Assembly: GCA_964017235.1 (NCBI GenBank) | Contig: OZ024931.1 | Coordinates: 23,164,189-23,228,188, forward strand | DNA from: Sabellastarte sp. h YS-2021 | Taxonomy: Eukaryota > Annelida > Polychaeta > Sabellida > Sabellidae | DNA: 64,000 nucleotides | Direction: 5' to 3' | Shown here: piece after piece, positions 1 to 12,301 of the stretch | Layout: each line of letters opens with the position of its first letter | Numbering within the stretch: position 1 is the stretch's first letter | The notes under the pieces: model-generated | Told to the model about the DNA's origin: nothing | The model's input: only the letters and a program-made list of their open reading frames with translations | Database searches by the model: none | Translations under genes and position numbers: made by a program

Positions 1-101
1 TATGAAAGAAATCCGGAAAGAAATGTGGACTGTAGGTCGCTAACAAGAAATCTCTGCGGACGCGGACGAGGGCGCGGAGGTTAAACAATGATGAAGCCAT
101 A

Positions 102-127
102 GTATCCCCGCTTCGCATCGGGGATAC
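102..127. repeat. short perfect hairpin in otherwise gene-less left edge (1-460)
   Basis: A 9-bp perfect inverted repeat, GTATCCCCG and CGGGGATAC, is separated by an 8-nt loop. The preceding 50 bases are GC-rich (runs of CGCGGACGAGGGCG), unlike the AT-rich surroundings, which suggests the end of a dispersed element. No gene is seen in 1-460. Confidence 0.4.
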
Positions 128-489
128 AATTAGATGGTCCAATTTTTCCCACCATTTTTGTTAGGATGACTATTAATAGGAGTTTTAAATCAGATAGGTC
201 TTGTGATCAGTAGAGAATCTGGAACAATGGTATAATGCATTTAGGTATAGACATTTTCCTGTCAGGTTTGTATTGTAATATTAACACTAAAATATTTTTT
301 CAACAATTATTTTACTTAAATTCACTGAAACTGCAGAAAAATATTATATACTGACAGACCTTTCACCTTCTTCACAAAACACTTTCAACAGGGTTTTCGT
401 AAACTTGACACAGTCTTCCAGGCTATTTGCCTTGCAATAATGTGCTTCATATATTCTTATAAATTCCTTGGGCTCACTTGATTCCTACA

Positions 490-1345
490 AAAATGTTAAA
501 AATAGCATCAGAGATGCCCGTAACCTTGCAACCTGGGGAGATTACATTGGACACCATGATTTACTGAAGTGGTTAAAAGTAGAAAGACAAGGAGTTTTTC
601 AGAACAGTGTAAATTTTGTAAAGGTTGCAATTGCAGCAATCCATATAAGTTTTGTGATAGGAGAAATGTGTCTCAAATGTGGCATTCAAAACATTTTGGC
701 AGAGTCAAGGTCAAAGGTTACACTGAGGTCACAGAATGACATTGTACACCTAAACCAACCAGCCAATGTACCTACTATATAACAACTTCATACATTATAT
801 GGTTTCCGAGATATTGCCCAAAAAGATTTTATAGGTCAAGGTTACTACAGCAAAGTCAAAGGTCATATGAAGGTCACAGGATAATGTTGCACACCTACAT
901 CTTCAAAGTAATATTCCTGCTGTGTATCAATTCCTCCATCTTACCACTTCAGAGATATAGCCTGGACAAGATGTTAAAAGTCAAGGTCACTATGGCATGG
1001 TTAAAGGCCAAATCAAGGTCACACCATGATGTTGCACACCTATAGCCACCAACAAATATCCTGGCCATGTATCAACTTCCTACATCATACAGTTTCCTAT
1101 ACAAAGCCTAGACAAGATGTTTAAAAGTCAATGTCAAAGATCAAATCAAGGTAACATCATACTATTGCACACCTACACACCCTAGCTAATGTTCCTATGA
1201 AGTATTAACTTCTCACACCTTACAGTTTCTGAATAACAGGATGAGATCTTGAAGGGCAAAATCACTATGGAGAGGTCAAAGGTTAAACCAAGGTCACACC
1301 ATGACATTGCACACCTACACATACAATTAATACCCCTACTAGGTA
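490..1345 (+). repeat. AGGTCA-rich tandem-repeat element, copy 1 (diverged)
   Basis: Bases 490-640 are a diverged copy of the left segment also found at 5045-5300 and 61830-62080 (shared landmark AAATAGCATCAGAGA, then ACACCATGA). From about 700 there are four to five degenerate units of about 150 bp. Each carries AGGTCAAGGTCA-like half-sites, then a CACACCATGA-like stretch, 'CACACCTACA' and 'CAACTTCCTA', and ends in GGTTTCCGAGATAT. The short ORFs here have no recognisable domain and follow the repeat period, so I do not call genes. Confidence 0.7.
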
Positions 1346-2449
1346 TCAACTTCCTAGATACAGCCAACACTAACTGTTGTCTACACAGCCATTGGATCCA
1401 GTATGTTATTATTACCTTTAGAAGTCCCAAAAAATTTTCTCAGAAAATTTTATTATAAGAATGTTTCTTTGAAAATGGTTGTTTCATTAGAAAATTAATA
1501 GAGGAAGCGCAATTTTAAGAATAAAACGTTAAGATGTTACATATGGGGGCACTATTAAATTGGTGAGCTACATGGACAGAAGTCTATGACACAGCTATAT
1601 TGTGGATTAGTTTATTTGTGTGTCAAGTGGACACAAACTGCTTGTTTTATATACATTTTGGTGAACTCTTATTGGATATAGTGTGTTGATCTACCAGACA
1701 GTGGATTCACTGTATTTTGGATATTCTTCACATCTTAAAGTGGACAGCATAGTTGTGCAGATACTCCAGATATCTGGATATAGACATTTTGTGTTAGTGG
1801 ACACTGAATTAATCACAGGACAGATTGTTTGATAGAGTGGACAAACTTGTTTAACTGTTAGTTGAATAGGACGGTGGTCAGGTCAGATTGGTTTCATTGC
1901 TGCATTATTGTATGAATTATTAAGAGTAACTCATTTGACTTCAATCATTATTTTGATTGTTAAATAAAATGGTTCAATAAAACTTTGCCTTTTCCTGTTA
2001 CAACTTGAAAGCAACCAGTAACTGTTCCCATACTTGTCATATGGACTGTAACAGTGAATATACATTGCATTTAAGACATAGAACACAGATATGATGTGTT
2101 TGTAGCACAGATAACAGCTACTACAAATGAGTGTATTGTTCCTGCATCCTCACCAACATTTCATGATCTATTTACAATGACATTTATGTAATTCAATAAA
2201 GCCAAACAAAACAATATAGAACAGAATGTAACAAACACATGCTTTATTAGGATTCAGTAACATTTAGACAATAATAAACTTATACATGACAATGTGTAAT
2301 CAGTTACCTGTTTCATACCCTTGAAGACATGTTGCAAAGAGTGTATTAATGGATGTTCTTTGCTTATTCTGTTCTCCAAAACTGCTTTTCGAAAGCTGAA
2401 AATAGCAAACAAACACATGTACTTGGTGAGATGTAAATGTATTCGTGAG
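1346..2449. other. no gene seen
   Basis: AT-rich sequence with stops in all frames. No RNA gene, inverted repeat or coding similarity was recognised. Confidence 0.6.
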
Positions 2450-2935
2450 GCCTGTATTCACAAAGATTCTTATTCTTAAAATTTGTCTTATTCTTAGAAT
2501 TGTTCTTAGAATTGTCATTTTTCTTAAAAAATTCTAAGAATAAGAATTTTCCTATTCACAAAGATTCTTAGAATCATACTTATTCTTAGAATTTTTCTAA
2601 GAGTGGCTTTTATTCTTAGAATTTTTCTAAGAATATGAAATTGCTATATGCACAAAACTCTTATTCTTGACACCATAATTGCATCCAAATACAGAAAGTC
2701 ATTTCTGGGCCTGTATTCACAAAGTTCTTAGAATTTTTCTTTGAATTACACTTAGTCTAACCTGTGCATACACTTATTTATTATTAAAATTAGTCTTATT
2801 CTTAGAATTGTTCTTAGAATTGTCATTTTTCTTAAAAAAATTCTAAGAGTAAGAATTTTCCTATTCACAAAGATTCTTATTCTTAGAATCATACTTATTC
2901 TTAGAATTTTTCTAAGAAATTGCTATATGCATTAT
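2450..2935. repeat. AT-rich palindromic/tandem repeat (MITE-like)
   Basis: The phrases 'GTATTCACAAAG', 'TTCTTAGAATT' and 'ATTCTAAGAATAAGAA' recur many times, on both strands of the motif, in two blocks (about 2450-2640 and 2708-2935). TTCTTAGAA is itself palindromic, so the region can fold extensively. It could be a foldback element or two nested MITE copies. No coding capacity. Confidence 0.55.
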
Positions 2936-5040
2936 TTGTACAGTAAAAAATATCACCCTTAAAAGTGATACATATATTTACAATGACACTCCTAATAAAA
3001 ATCCAGTGCCTTCGTATACTTATGTCTCTGATAAAAGAAAAGCTTAAAGCAATTAAATAATTTTATGAAAATCTACTGATTTTGAAGATGATTTTGTTTG
3101 GGGTTAATTAATTTGTTCAATATATACGAACAGTGCAGTATTCTACACTGCATATCTATGCTTTGAAAATACACACCTGTTGCAAGCAAACAAACACTGC
3201 AGTACAAAGGCAACATATTGCCTGTTGTCTCTACCTTGATCCTGAGGAAAGACCATGTTGTTGAATGTATCATATCAACTCATACAAATACTCTCAGCAG
3301 CAGTCAACCAGTGGATACTGTAACAAAAACAAGAATATAGTTCCTCTGGACCCTCTATCGGCTAACATTTCCAGAATACTGTGATAATACAAAGAATTCC
3401 AGGATACTGTTACAATTATAATAGCTTCAGCTTTAATTACAGATTGAAAAAGATGAAGTTTGAAAACACATACATTATGCTGGACTAACACAAGTAGTCA
3501 GCTGACTGGCAGCATTTTGTAAATCCAGACCATCTTTGAAGCTGACCAAGCCATGATTAGACCCCACCTTGTGTAACAATATGGCCCAGATCCAATCAAT
3601 AGTTTTTTTCATGTTATGTGCACAGACAGCCAGACACACAGATATGTATAATTACTCTGTAAAACTTTCCTTACTAACAATGTCAGCACTTGGCTTTAAA
3701 TTCTATTACTTGTTTCATTTTGGTGACCTGCTGTTAACAGGCTTATCATATGCCACTAGAAGATAATGCATTGTACAAGATGGCTAATCTCTCTCTTGTC
3801 TGGCTCCTCTATCAATCAAAGGAGGGTCTACTATTGTCTGTCATTTCGTCGGGTAGTAAACAAATGTCTCAACTAGTTAAGAACAGGCCTCAAGCATTAT
3901 TTCATGTTCACCATGAAGCAAATTGTTACTTTCGTGGTTTAAAGTAAGTAGAAATAATTTTCAACTTGAAGGAATAATGTGTCCAAAAATGTTTGCGATA
4001 GTATGTAGAATTTTTTTTATCGTCGATCTAGTAAATATATTTAGAAATGACATGAAAGAATATTTGTTCCAAAATATTTTGTTATAATTTACAGAATTTT
4101 TTATAATATAACTGGTAAATAATATTTGTAAACTTGTTTCTGGTTATATTGTTAAAATATTTAAAACAAATAAACACATAATTCCACACTGCTTTCTAGA
4201 TATATCGTAAAATAATATATTAAAACAAAAAACCAACAATTCAAAAATGGTGTCTAGTTATATCCTGATTGAGCCACTAGAAACTATAACTGATCAGAAT
4301 CAGCCATATGATAAATTATTAAAGTGATAGACAGAAATATTTTATTCACGTGTGTGGTTGTCAAGTAAATACTGATTTTGTTTGATTGGTTATGTGTATG
4401 GCTCCTTGAGTTTTTGTCTTCATGCAAAGATAGGGAAACAATACAAACCGGGCAGATTCTGATCCCAAATACTGAGACCATCCATGGACAGTAAGAATTG
4501 ACTCAAAATATCTCTATTTGTTATGGTTTTCAAGATGAACACTATGTTTTTTGAAATTAGTCTTTATGTGATCCTGTTTGATTCCTAAGCTGAAAGGTCT
4601 TTTACTCAGCAAGTTTTTTGTTACAAATGCATCACAAAGTCGCATTAATGGGTTAAATAAAACTGTTTTTAAATAACTTACAATGTAACCACAAACTAAT
4701 TTATAATTAATGATCAGTGTTTTGTTACATTTTTTTACAAGACAACCAGAAACCAAGTTGGACTTTTACCAACATCACCTTTAATGAGTTCCACACAAAC
4801 ACAAAAAATTCTGACCTTTAAAACATTGTTAATTATATTTGGTCTCAGCTGAAGTCAGTTATCAAAGCTAAGAGTATTCTCAAATCTCACCCTTTAGGGC
4901 AGTTTGTCAATATGGCCACATGTGAAAAAGCTATGAGATACAATTATCAGCATCTCTGTTGGTCTTGTAGTTTTAACAAAGAAGTTGTTTTCATAAACGC
5001 ATTTGCTTTGGATGCCAATGCCACAAGACCATGACAATGA
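2936..5040. other. no gene seen
   Basis: About 2.1 kb of AT-rich DNA. The short ORFs have low-complexity composition and no motif. No RNA gene or clear repeat was recognised. Confidence 0.55.
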
Positions 5041-5044
5041 CATT

Positions 5045-5695
5045 AAAATAAGAAAATAGCTTCGGAGATGTCAGTACCCACAGCATGTGGAAATAGTTTT
5101 CAACACCATGAGATACAGAAGTAGTGAAACAGTACAAAGATTGGGATACTATCAGAGTATTGTCAGCTATATAAAGGTCCCAATAATGTTTAAGTTGAGA
5201 AAATAATGTCTAAGAGAAAGAAAATATATGTAAAGATAAAGTATTAAAACAAATAATTCAGCAGCAAGATAACATTAATCAGTAAACTAAAAATTACGAA
5301 ACTGTAAAATTTATTAATTGGAGTATTACAGTCAATGGAAATAGCACAATTATGTATAAGTACATATAATAATCAGATGTTGCAATCCATATATCTTTCT
5401 CATGAGAGAAGTATGTCTTACATATGGCAGGTGAAAGCACTTTTGCAGAGCCAAAGTTAAAGGTCACACCATGATGATGCATACCTACATCCTCTAGCCA
5501 ATATCCCTACATCAACTTCCTACACTTTTATGGTTTCCAAAACCTTGGTCAAGGTTACTACAGCAAGGCCACAGGTCAAATCAATATCACACCATGATGT
5601 TGCACACCAACAACCCTAAAGCAATGTCCCTACCAAGTATTAACTTACTACACCTTAAGGTTTCTGAGATATAGCCCAGATAAGGTTTTTCGGGT
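5045..5695 (+). repeat. AGGTCA-rich tandem-repeat element, copy 2
   Basis: Left segment 5045-5300 (landmarks CAACACCATGAGATA, AGTAGTGAAACAGTACAAAG, AATCAGTAAACTAAAAATTA) is closely shared with 61830-62080. It is followed by two core units to about 5695 (CACACCATGATG, CAATGTCCCTACCAAGTATT, TTTCTGAGATATAGCC). The right end seen at 51185 and 63075 is missing, so this copy is truncated, probably by the DIRS/Ngaro element that starts just downstream. Confidence 0.7.
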
Positions 5696-5939
5696 CGGCA
5701 TTATGGTGCCGGGTAGGTCAGTGCTGGGGGAACCTATTATCGATCATAGTTTAGTTGTAACCAGCTGGGTTTGTCTTCTGACTTTTGATTGGCCAATACT
5801 CGTCCTCCCTGAATTATAACCTTCCATCTTCCATTTCAAATCTGGAGGGCAGAGAGGTGACATTGAAAATTCAACTCTGAGGATTTACACTTACTTAAGG
5901 TTTTATTTTTTTATTGTTTATACTTGTAAAATTGTCGAT

Positions 5940-7900
5940 ATGGCTGGCACTTCCACTCGACAATATAACCTACATTCTGGCAAGCAGGAAGGGCTGCAGT
6001 TTCCTGTACAGATACAGTTATCAGAAGACACAGAATTTTTGAAGACCTTATTGAATCATCAGAATGGGCAAGTGTCGGACTCAGAATCTTCAATTAGTGA
6101 AGCGGATTGTGAGGCTCTGATTAACAATTCTCATGTAGACTCTTTTGCCAATGTATCGAAAACTAGTTCCCCTAAAGAGAAACAGTCAATTTCGGATCCA
6201 AAAAAGTCGGATGATATGCAACAGATTATAAACTCAAAGATTCTAACACAGTTAGAAAGTCTAGACAGTACTGAACAGAATGTGGTTAGCAGTAATGTGT
6301 CAAAAACTAAAAGTCAGAAGACTAAACGCAAAACCGCCTCAGCCCCGGTCACACTGCCCCCCAGGCACCAAGTCCCTCAACTTCCAGATTTGACCAGTTT
6401 ACGAAACGACTCATCAGTCCAACTACTGGTAGAACAGCGTTTGAAACAATTAGCAGATGCTGAAAAAACAGGTACCAAGTTAAAATCTTTAAGGGGGGGG
6501 GGGTCGATTGAGGTCCTGGTTTCGAACCGTGTGAAATGGCCTCATGGGTACGTCCTGTCCGGGTCAAGTAAAGAAAGAACAACTTATGATCAATTGTCAG
6601 TTGTTCAGTGGGTGGCTGGCTTTTGTTGCATCATGAGGGAAGAAAAAAATAATAATGTCAAGGATCACATGCTAGATTACATCATTAGCTTATTCGATGA
6701 TGCTAATGATTTTTCCTGGGATGCGGCAAAAGCCAGCCACGCAGTTTTGCTATGCAGAATGGAACAAGGGAAAATTTCTGATTACACACAGGTTGAAAAA
6801 ATTGACAGGGTTCGGAGAGCCAATGCACAGTGACACACCACTCCTAATTCTGGTTCACAGAGTAACAAAAAATTCTCACAAAAACACACAAAATCACTCA
6901 CTTGCAATTATTTAAACCTAGAAACTTGTTCCCATTCCAAGACACATGAGACCCAGGCTGTGCTGTATAAGCACATATGTGCTGCATGTTTTGCAGTAGG
7001 AAAATCTTTTAACCACCCAGAAATTGAATGCAGATCAAAAAACAAGAAGAATTCAAATTCAAAAAACGAATAAGCTCGGGTGACCACAACAACAGGCCCA
7101 CCCGTATATATCAAGATAGAATTATTTATTCCCTGGTCACGCTGAATGTTAGGCAGGACTCAAACATTGATAAAGAAACTGCTTTTGACTATTTTCGTAA
7201 GCAAAAAGCTTTCCAAAAAGTAGTTGCAAACAAATCTTATGCCCAAATAGTGAAATCTGCCACATATCAGAACCAAGGAAACAACACACGTGCTAAAAAT
7301 TTTGGACAGCGTACACCTCTGGATAAGAGGGTAGTCAATAAAAAACAAGTAGCAAATACCCACAATCAAAACGTGGCTCGTACCAAAGCATCCAAAGCAC
7401 CACAGGCTGGTGTCAAGCCACACGTTTCTTATACAGAAAACTCTATCACATTGAACAACAGGTTTCAGATTAGAAGATCAATATGTCTTGATTGAAAATA
7501 ACAATATAGAAGCACATAAACCGTATTTAAATGAACTTGCAAAAACGCCTGAAAAGCATCTGGGTGAAACAAGTCCTGGTTTGGAAGGTAAGTTAAAAAT
7601 TTATTCATCGGGGGAAAAAAAAACTGGGTTTTCTAAGGGGAATAATCAACTCACCAAGCATGAAAAAAATTTTCAGGCAGAACAGCACTCTAGTGAGTGC
7701 AAAATACAACCAATCGTCCCCCAACACAAAAAATTGCCCCAGTTGGCATGTTTAAGCAAAAAATGTTCACAGGAAAAAAAAACAAAAATGGGTATTGCTA
7801 TGGGGATCTTGTTGATAGGGACGTACGGTCACACCTTGCTGAAGTTCAAACTTCAGGTGACAAAAGAAATGGTACATAGACAAGTTTTAACCAACAGATA
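5940..7900 (+). pseudogene. DIRS/Ngaro gag-like gene, broken
   Basis: The start ATG at 5940 opens a 297-codon ORF. It has a hydrophilic acidic N-terminus and then a conserved block (about residues 190-297: VKWPHGYVL, YDQLSVVQWVAGFC, LFDDANDFSWDAAKASHAV, LCRMEQG) that is also present in the copy at 55180. After a frame change near 6830, a gag zinc-finger segment lies at about 6915-7070 in another frame (C/H pattern: CSHSKTHE, YKHICAACF, NHPEIECRSK). A basic, low-complexity linker follows to about 7900 in several frames. Role by family: nucleocapsid-like binding of element RNA. At least two frameshifts separate the blocks, so no intact product is expected. Confidence 0.65.
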
Positions 7901-7912
7901 CCCTACAGAAAC

Positions 7913-9650
7913 TTGAACCTTAATAGCAACTTGTGTGCAGGTCACACTGATCAGGAATACCAAAAACAAGACTCCAACCAAGTCGTGCACCAATCATTTG
8001 GTTTCAACCCCACAGGTCCCTTAAAATTGTATACAGGGGATCCAGTTTATTATGAAACAATACCAGACATTATAAAGACCCACAGAACGGTAAGAAACAG
8101 TGGTTATCCCAATTTTCTGAAATGTCGAATCCCACTTAGTTCCAACCTAAAAATTGAGAATTGGCGATTGTATCTTGCTGAATACTGGGATCAACAGATT
8201 GTTGACCTACTCCAGTATGGCTTCCCTCTTGACTTCGATAGACAATGCCAATTGATTTCTACTAAAGTTAATCATGCATCAGCCATACAAAATTCCGATC
8301 ATGTAAAACAATATTTACAGGAGGAACTTACACATAAAGCAATACTGGGTCCCTTCACCCAACCTCCCTTTTCCATACACGCTTCCCCTCTCATGGTTAG
8401 GGATAAGCAAGATTCTGACCAAAAAAGGACCATTATGGATCTCAGCTGGCCCAAAGGCCTATCTCTTAACAATGGGGTAACCAAGGACATGTATTTAGAC
8501 ACACCGTACACCCTTTACTACCCTTCAATCGATAATATAACAGCAGCTCTCTCAAAATTAGGTCCTGGTGCTCAGTTATTCAAAATTGATATCAGTAGAG
8601 CCTTTAGGCAGATAAAATAGATCCAGGAGACATAGATTTGCTAGGTATGAAATTCCAAGGTCAATATTTCATCGATTTATTGGTCGCGTTCGGATATCGA
8701 CATGGTTCAAAAATTTTTCAGCGGTGCACAGATGCCATAAGACACATCATGACTGTCAATGGCTTTCCCAATCTCTTCAATTATATTGACGATCTGGTCT
8801 ATACGGGTTTGCCATCAAACATACACCAAGCTTTCGATTTCCTTAACCACCTTCTTGCGGATTTAGGTCTGGATATCAGTTACAAGAAGTTAGTACCTCC
8901 AGATAAGGCTGTTATCTGCTTAGGCATCCTTATCAACACCATAGATAAGACAATTTCAATACCTGCAAAGAAATTGCTAGAAATCACAAATATATGCAAT
9001 AACTGGACCACACGAACTTACTGTTGCAAGAGAGACTTACTGTTGCAGAAGCGTATGCTCCAACTCCTGCGTGATAATTTTCACAGCAGTAAAATACTAC
9101 TTAGCCAGGAATTTTTCAGAGATCTTGCATGGTTCAGAGTTTTTTTGTCCCAATATAATGGTGTCACATATTATGATCAGACATTTTCTTGAATACCAGT
9201 TCATCTTGACGCATGCTTAACAGGCTTAGGTGGACAATTTGGTTCCATGGTGTATGCTCTTCCCATACCCCTAGGTTTTAAAGGTTACACAATAGTCCAT
9301 CTCGAAATTCTCAACATAGTAGTGGCAGCAAACATTTTGGCAAGCCATTGGGCAGACAAAAAAATTCAAATGTTTTGCGACAACATGGCAGTTGTCAACG
9401 TCCTGAATACAGGTAAAGCCAGAGACACAACACTGGCAACTTGTGCCAGAAATCTATAGTTAATAGCAGCAATGTTATACATTGACTTTATTTTTTCACA
9501 CACACCTGGAGTACAGAACTCGATAGCAGATTTACTATCACGTTGGAAGCACGATTCTGAACATCTCAAAAAATTGCTAAGTCTTATGGAAACACCAGTA
9601 TGGGTAGATACACATATAGACCTCACAGAATTGAATCACGTTATATGAAT
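7913..9650 (+). pseudogene. DIRS/Ngaro reverse transcriptase-RNase H, broken
   Basis: 7913-8620 encodes the RT fingers/palm (SPLMVRDK, TIMDLSWPKG, FKIDISRAFRQ). The frame changes near 8620 and continues at 8623-9192 with FGYRHGSKIFQRCTDAI and the catalytic FNYIDDLVY. An in-frame TGA (9190-9192) precedes the RNase H part (VHLDACLTGLGG, IVHLEILNIVVA, FCDNMAVVNVL). A second in-frame stop (9457-9459) precedes the last RNase H stretch (FSHTPGVQNSIADLLSRW). Family role: copying element RNA into DNA and degrading the RNA strand. The catalytic residues are present, but one frameshift and two stops make this copy inactive. Confidence 0.8.
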
Positions 9651-9679
9651 ACTTCAGCAAGCCTTCTTATTTTTCAGAT

Positions 9680-10615
9680 ATACAGGGACCTGCAGCCCAG
9701 CTGGCCACCTCAGCAGCAGCCAGGCTACTCCAGGGTTTCAGACCCTCCACTTTCAAGCAATATACCCGCATGTGGTCAGATTTCCAGGCATTTAAGGTGG
9801 CAGCTGGGCTGCTACCCTCTGAGGTAACTGTTCACATTCTCTTAGCATTTATAGAGTACCTTAGTCAGAATAACCAATCCAAGTCTACCATATGTAATTA
9901 TATGACAGCCGTACGTGCATTCCATATCATATATGCCTGCGATACCTTTCCTTTCAAAGATGAGCGAATATCATGGTATTTAAAATCCCTTCAAATTACT
10001 GCTCCTCTCACTCCTAGGATTCGCACAACTCTCAATATTGAGGTTCTTACTTCGATTGTACACCTTTGAAACAATTTTGAAGCACCTGCAGTGTTTATCC
10101 CACTTTACCTAACATGTTTCTTCTCATTTTTGAGACTATCAAATCTTCTCCCCCACACAATTACAGCCTTTGATTGACAAGGCAGTTGGCAAGAGGTGAT
10201 CTGATTATCACCAGAAATTCGGCCCTATTGATTGTCTAATGGTCAAAAACCATTCAAAACTGTAGAGATATAGTCACACTTCCACTACCCTGTCTTGGTT
10301 CATATATTTTGTGTCCTATTGCAGCCCTCAACAAGATGATCAAGCTTTATCCTGCGTCACAAAATGACCCTCTATTTATATTGCCCACAAAAACAACAGA
10401 AATCTGTGTCACAAATCCTCAACATTTCACCTCCTTTGACATTCCATGCCTTTAGGAGAGCTGGAGCCTCCTGGACATTCCAGAATGGAGTCCCACTGGA
10501 ATTTATCAAAAAACATGGCACGTGGAAGTCTGATGCTATACACACTTATCTCACATCCAACCCATCATTCTCCTCCCCTGTTTCACTAGCCTTCACTACT
10601 GCACTCTACACCTAG
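9680..10615 (+). pseudogene. DIRS/Ngaro tyrosine recombinase, broken
   Basis: The reading frame at 9680-10067 carries the N-terminal SAM-like DNA-binding part (TFKQYTRMWSDFQAF, STICNYMTAVRAFHI). After an in-frame TGA (10067-10069) the same frame continues with FSFLRLSNLLPH (first catalytic Arg), then another stop and degraded sequence. The C-terminal catalytic part resumes at 10364-10615 with LTFHAFRRAGAS (second Arg region), EFIKKHGTW and the tyrosine in AIHTYL. Family role: integration of a circular DNA intermediate by strand exchange through the tyrosine. Active-site residues are recognisable but the gene is multiply interrupted. Confidence 0.75.
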
Positions 10616-10855
10616 ATTCTACTGGGTGCTTGGGTGCTTTCCATCAGTATATATATATCTCATATCAACTAGTAACCACAGTACCTTACACAACCTTCTA
10701 CTAATTTAACTCCATGGTTAACCATCCTGTGACCTTCTCTTCCTCCGCCTCTTGTAGGTCACATATATACCCATACACTGAGTATCCACTGGTTGCAGGG
10801 CCTTGCTTACATTGGACCATTAACCCAATGTTGGGGGGGGCTTAATATTTACATT

Positions 10856-10992
10856 CGGATTGACCTTCATTCCCAAGGTCAAGGAAATTGCTTGACCTTT
10901 AAGTGACCTCTGTTTCAAGGTCACAGCTATAGCAATTGTGGGGTTACTTTTTGGTCAAGGTCAAGGAAATTGCTTGACCCTGACCCAATATG
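10856..10992. repeat. repeated short palindrome GGTCAAGGAAATTGCTTGACC-like
   Basis: The block GGTCAAGG-AAATTG-CTTGACC occurs at about 10878-10898 and again near 10957-10978. Its ends GGTCAAG and CTTGACC are perfect inverted complements, and AGTGACCT and AAGGTCAC half-sites lie between. The flanking sequence 10616-11160 has no gene; a short G-run (GGGGGGGG, about 10832-10839) sits just upstream. Confidence 0.5.
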
Positions 10993-11186
10993 GATTTGAC
11001 CTTTATTTGATGTTTTTTAAAGCCCCCCCAGCCAGTGGTTTCAGCAAGTTCAGTTAAAATTAACAATGTGTTAAAAATATTACAAATGTTAATTATATAT
11101 ATGTGCATAACAAAAATATTGGTAGATTGAATAGATATTTAAACCCATGCTGTCTTTCATTTATTGTCTGGTTCCCTGGGCACTGT

Positions 11187-11783
11187 ATCGGTCAAGGTCA
11201 CCATGGCAAAGGTAAAATCAAATCAAGATCACATGATGGCATTGCACACCTACAATCCCTAACTGATGTCCCTACCAAATATCAACTTCCTACACCTTAG
11301 GGTTTCCAAGATAAAGCCAGGACAAGATTGTATAAGTCAAGAACACTATGGTAAAGCCAAAGGTCAAATCAAGGTGACATCATGAGGCTGCACACTTACA
11401 ACTCCCAACCAATGTCCCTACCAAGTATTAACTTCCTACATTTCTTACGGTTGTCGATATATAACCTCTACAAGAGGTCACGGTCACTACGGTAAGGTCA
11501 AAGGTCAAATCAAAGTTACATCATGAGGCTGCACACTTACAACTTCCAACCAATGTCCCAACCAATTATTAACTTCCTACAGCTTAATTTTGGTTGTCAA
11601 GATATAGCCTCCACTACATTTTATAGGTCAAGGTCACTATGGCAAGGTTAATGGTCAAATCAAGATCACACCATGGCATTGCACACCTACAACCCCTAAC
11701 CAATGTCCCTACAAAGTATCAACTTCCTACACCTTACGGTTTCCGATATATAGCCCGGACAAGATTTTATTGTTCAAGGTCAC
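11187..11783 (+). repeat. AGGTCA-rich tandem-repeat element, copy 3 (left half, split by the Polinton)
   Basis: Four to five core units of about 145 bp carry the usual landmarks (GGTCAAGGTCAC, CACACCTACA, CCAATGTCCCTACCAAGTAT, CAACTTCCTACACCTTACGG, GATATATAGCCCGGACAAGA). The copy stops at GGTCAC, the Polinton target duplication, and resumes at 50972 with GGTCACTATGGCAAGGTC. Joining the flanks gives normal repeat sequence, so it was an intact repeat before insertion. Confidence 0.85.
11778..11783. repeat. Polinton target site duplication, left
   Basis: GGTCAC directly precedes the terminal inverted repeat and is repeated at 50972-50977. Six base pairs is the usual Polinton duplication length. 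Confidence 0.9.
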
Positions 11784-11844
11784 AGTAGTTAAGAACGAGC
11801 TGATCAATGGTCGTGTATCGATTATATTGATGACTAATGAAGCA
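11784..11844 (+). repeat. Polinton left terminal inverted repeat
   Basis: 61 bases beginning AGTAGTTAAGAACGAGCTGA match the reverse complement of 50911-50971 with two mismatches near the inner end. Similarity is lost inside this point. That is short compared with the several-hundred-base TIRs of many Polintons, so the inner TIRs may have diverged. Confidence 0.9.
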
Positions 11845-12301
11845 TATGATATTTTTTGATATTTTTTTTTTGATACTGAGAGGCATTTTTGTGTTGAAAA
11901 GTGATAGTGAAAAAAAACCGCCAAATTGTTTTTGCAATATAAGCCTTATTAGTAGTAAGTCTTTTGAAAACCTGATACGTGTGAGATATGATAGATATGG
12001 TACTGATAATTATGAGTTATATGATACATATGATAAAGGGTTAATGAGGCATTTTGACAAATTTCGCAATATGTGCATGTAAATCACATAGTCCAAGTAG
12101 TCTACATCATTTAATTGTAGTCTACATCATTTAATTAGATCAATCTACATTTTATGTCAATGATATAGATCAATATATAACAAGTCTGTACATGTTTTAA
12201 AAAAATATGATTAGTAAACAAAAAATAAAATCCTATTTAAACTCAATCTAATAGCAATTTTACAACCATATTTCCAATCATTTGTAATTTTAATAAAAAA
12301 C

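Larger units (their letters stand above)
5940..10615 (+). mobile_element. DIRS/Ngaro-type tyrosine-recombinase retrotransposon, copy 1 (decayed)
   Basis: Order is gag-like ORF with zinc finger, reverse transcriptase, RNase H, tyrosine recombinase. RNase H is followed almost directly by the recombinase, with no methyltransferase-sized gap, which fits Ngaro better than DIRS1/PAT. The element is broken by frameshifts and in-frame stops, but the RT 'YIDD' and the recombinase R..R/HG.W/Y residues remain. The termini (split direct repeats in this order) could not be delimited; coordinates are first to last coding trace. A second, independently decayed copy lies at 54550-59294 in the same orientation. 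Confidence 0.8.

Noticed and set aside
468-782. 104-codon ORF near the left edge
   Set aside because: It overlies the diverged left segment and first core units of the AGGTCA repeat family, whose other copies do not keep the frame open.
9640-9690. Methyltransferase domain typical of DIRS1/PAT elements
   Set aside because: There is no space between RNase H and the recombinase in either copy, which is why the elements are called DIRS/Ngaro-type and closer to Ngaro.
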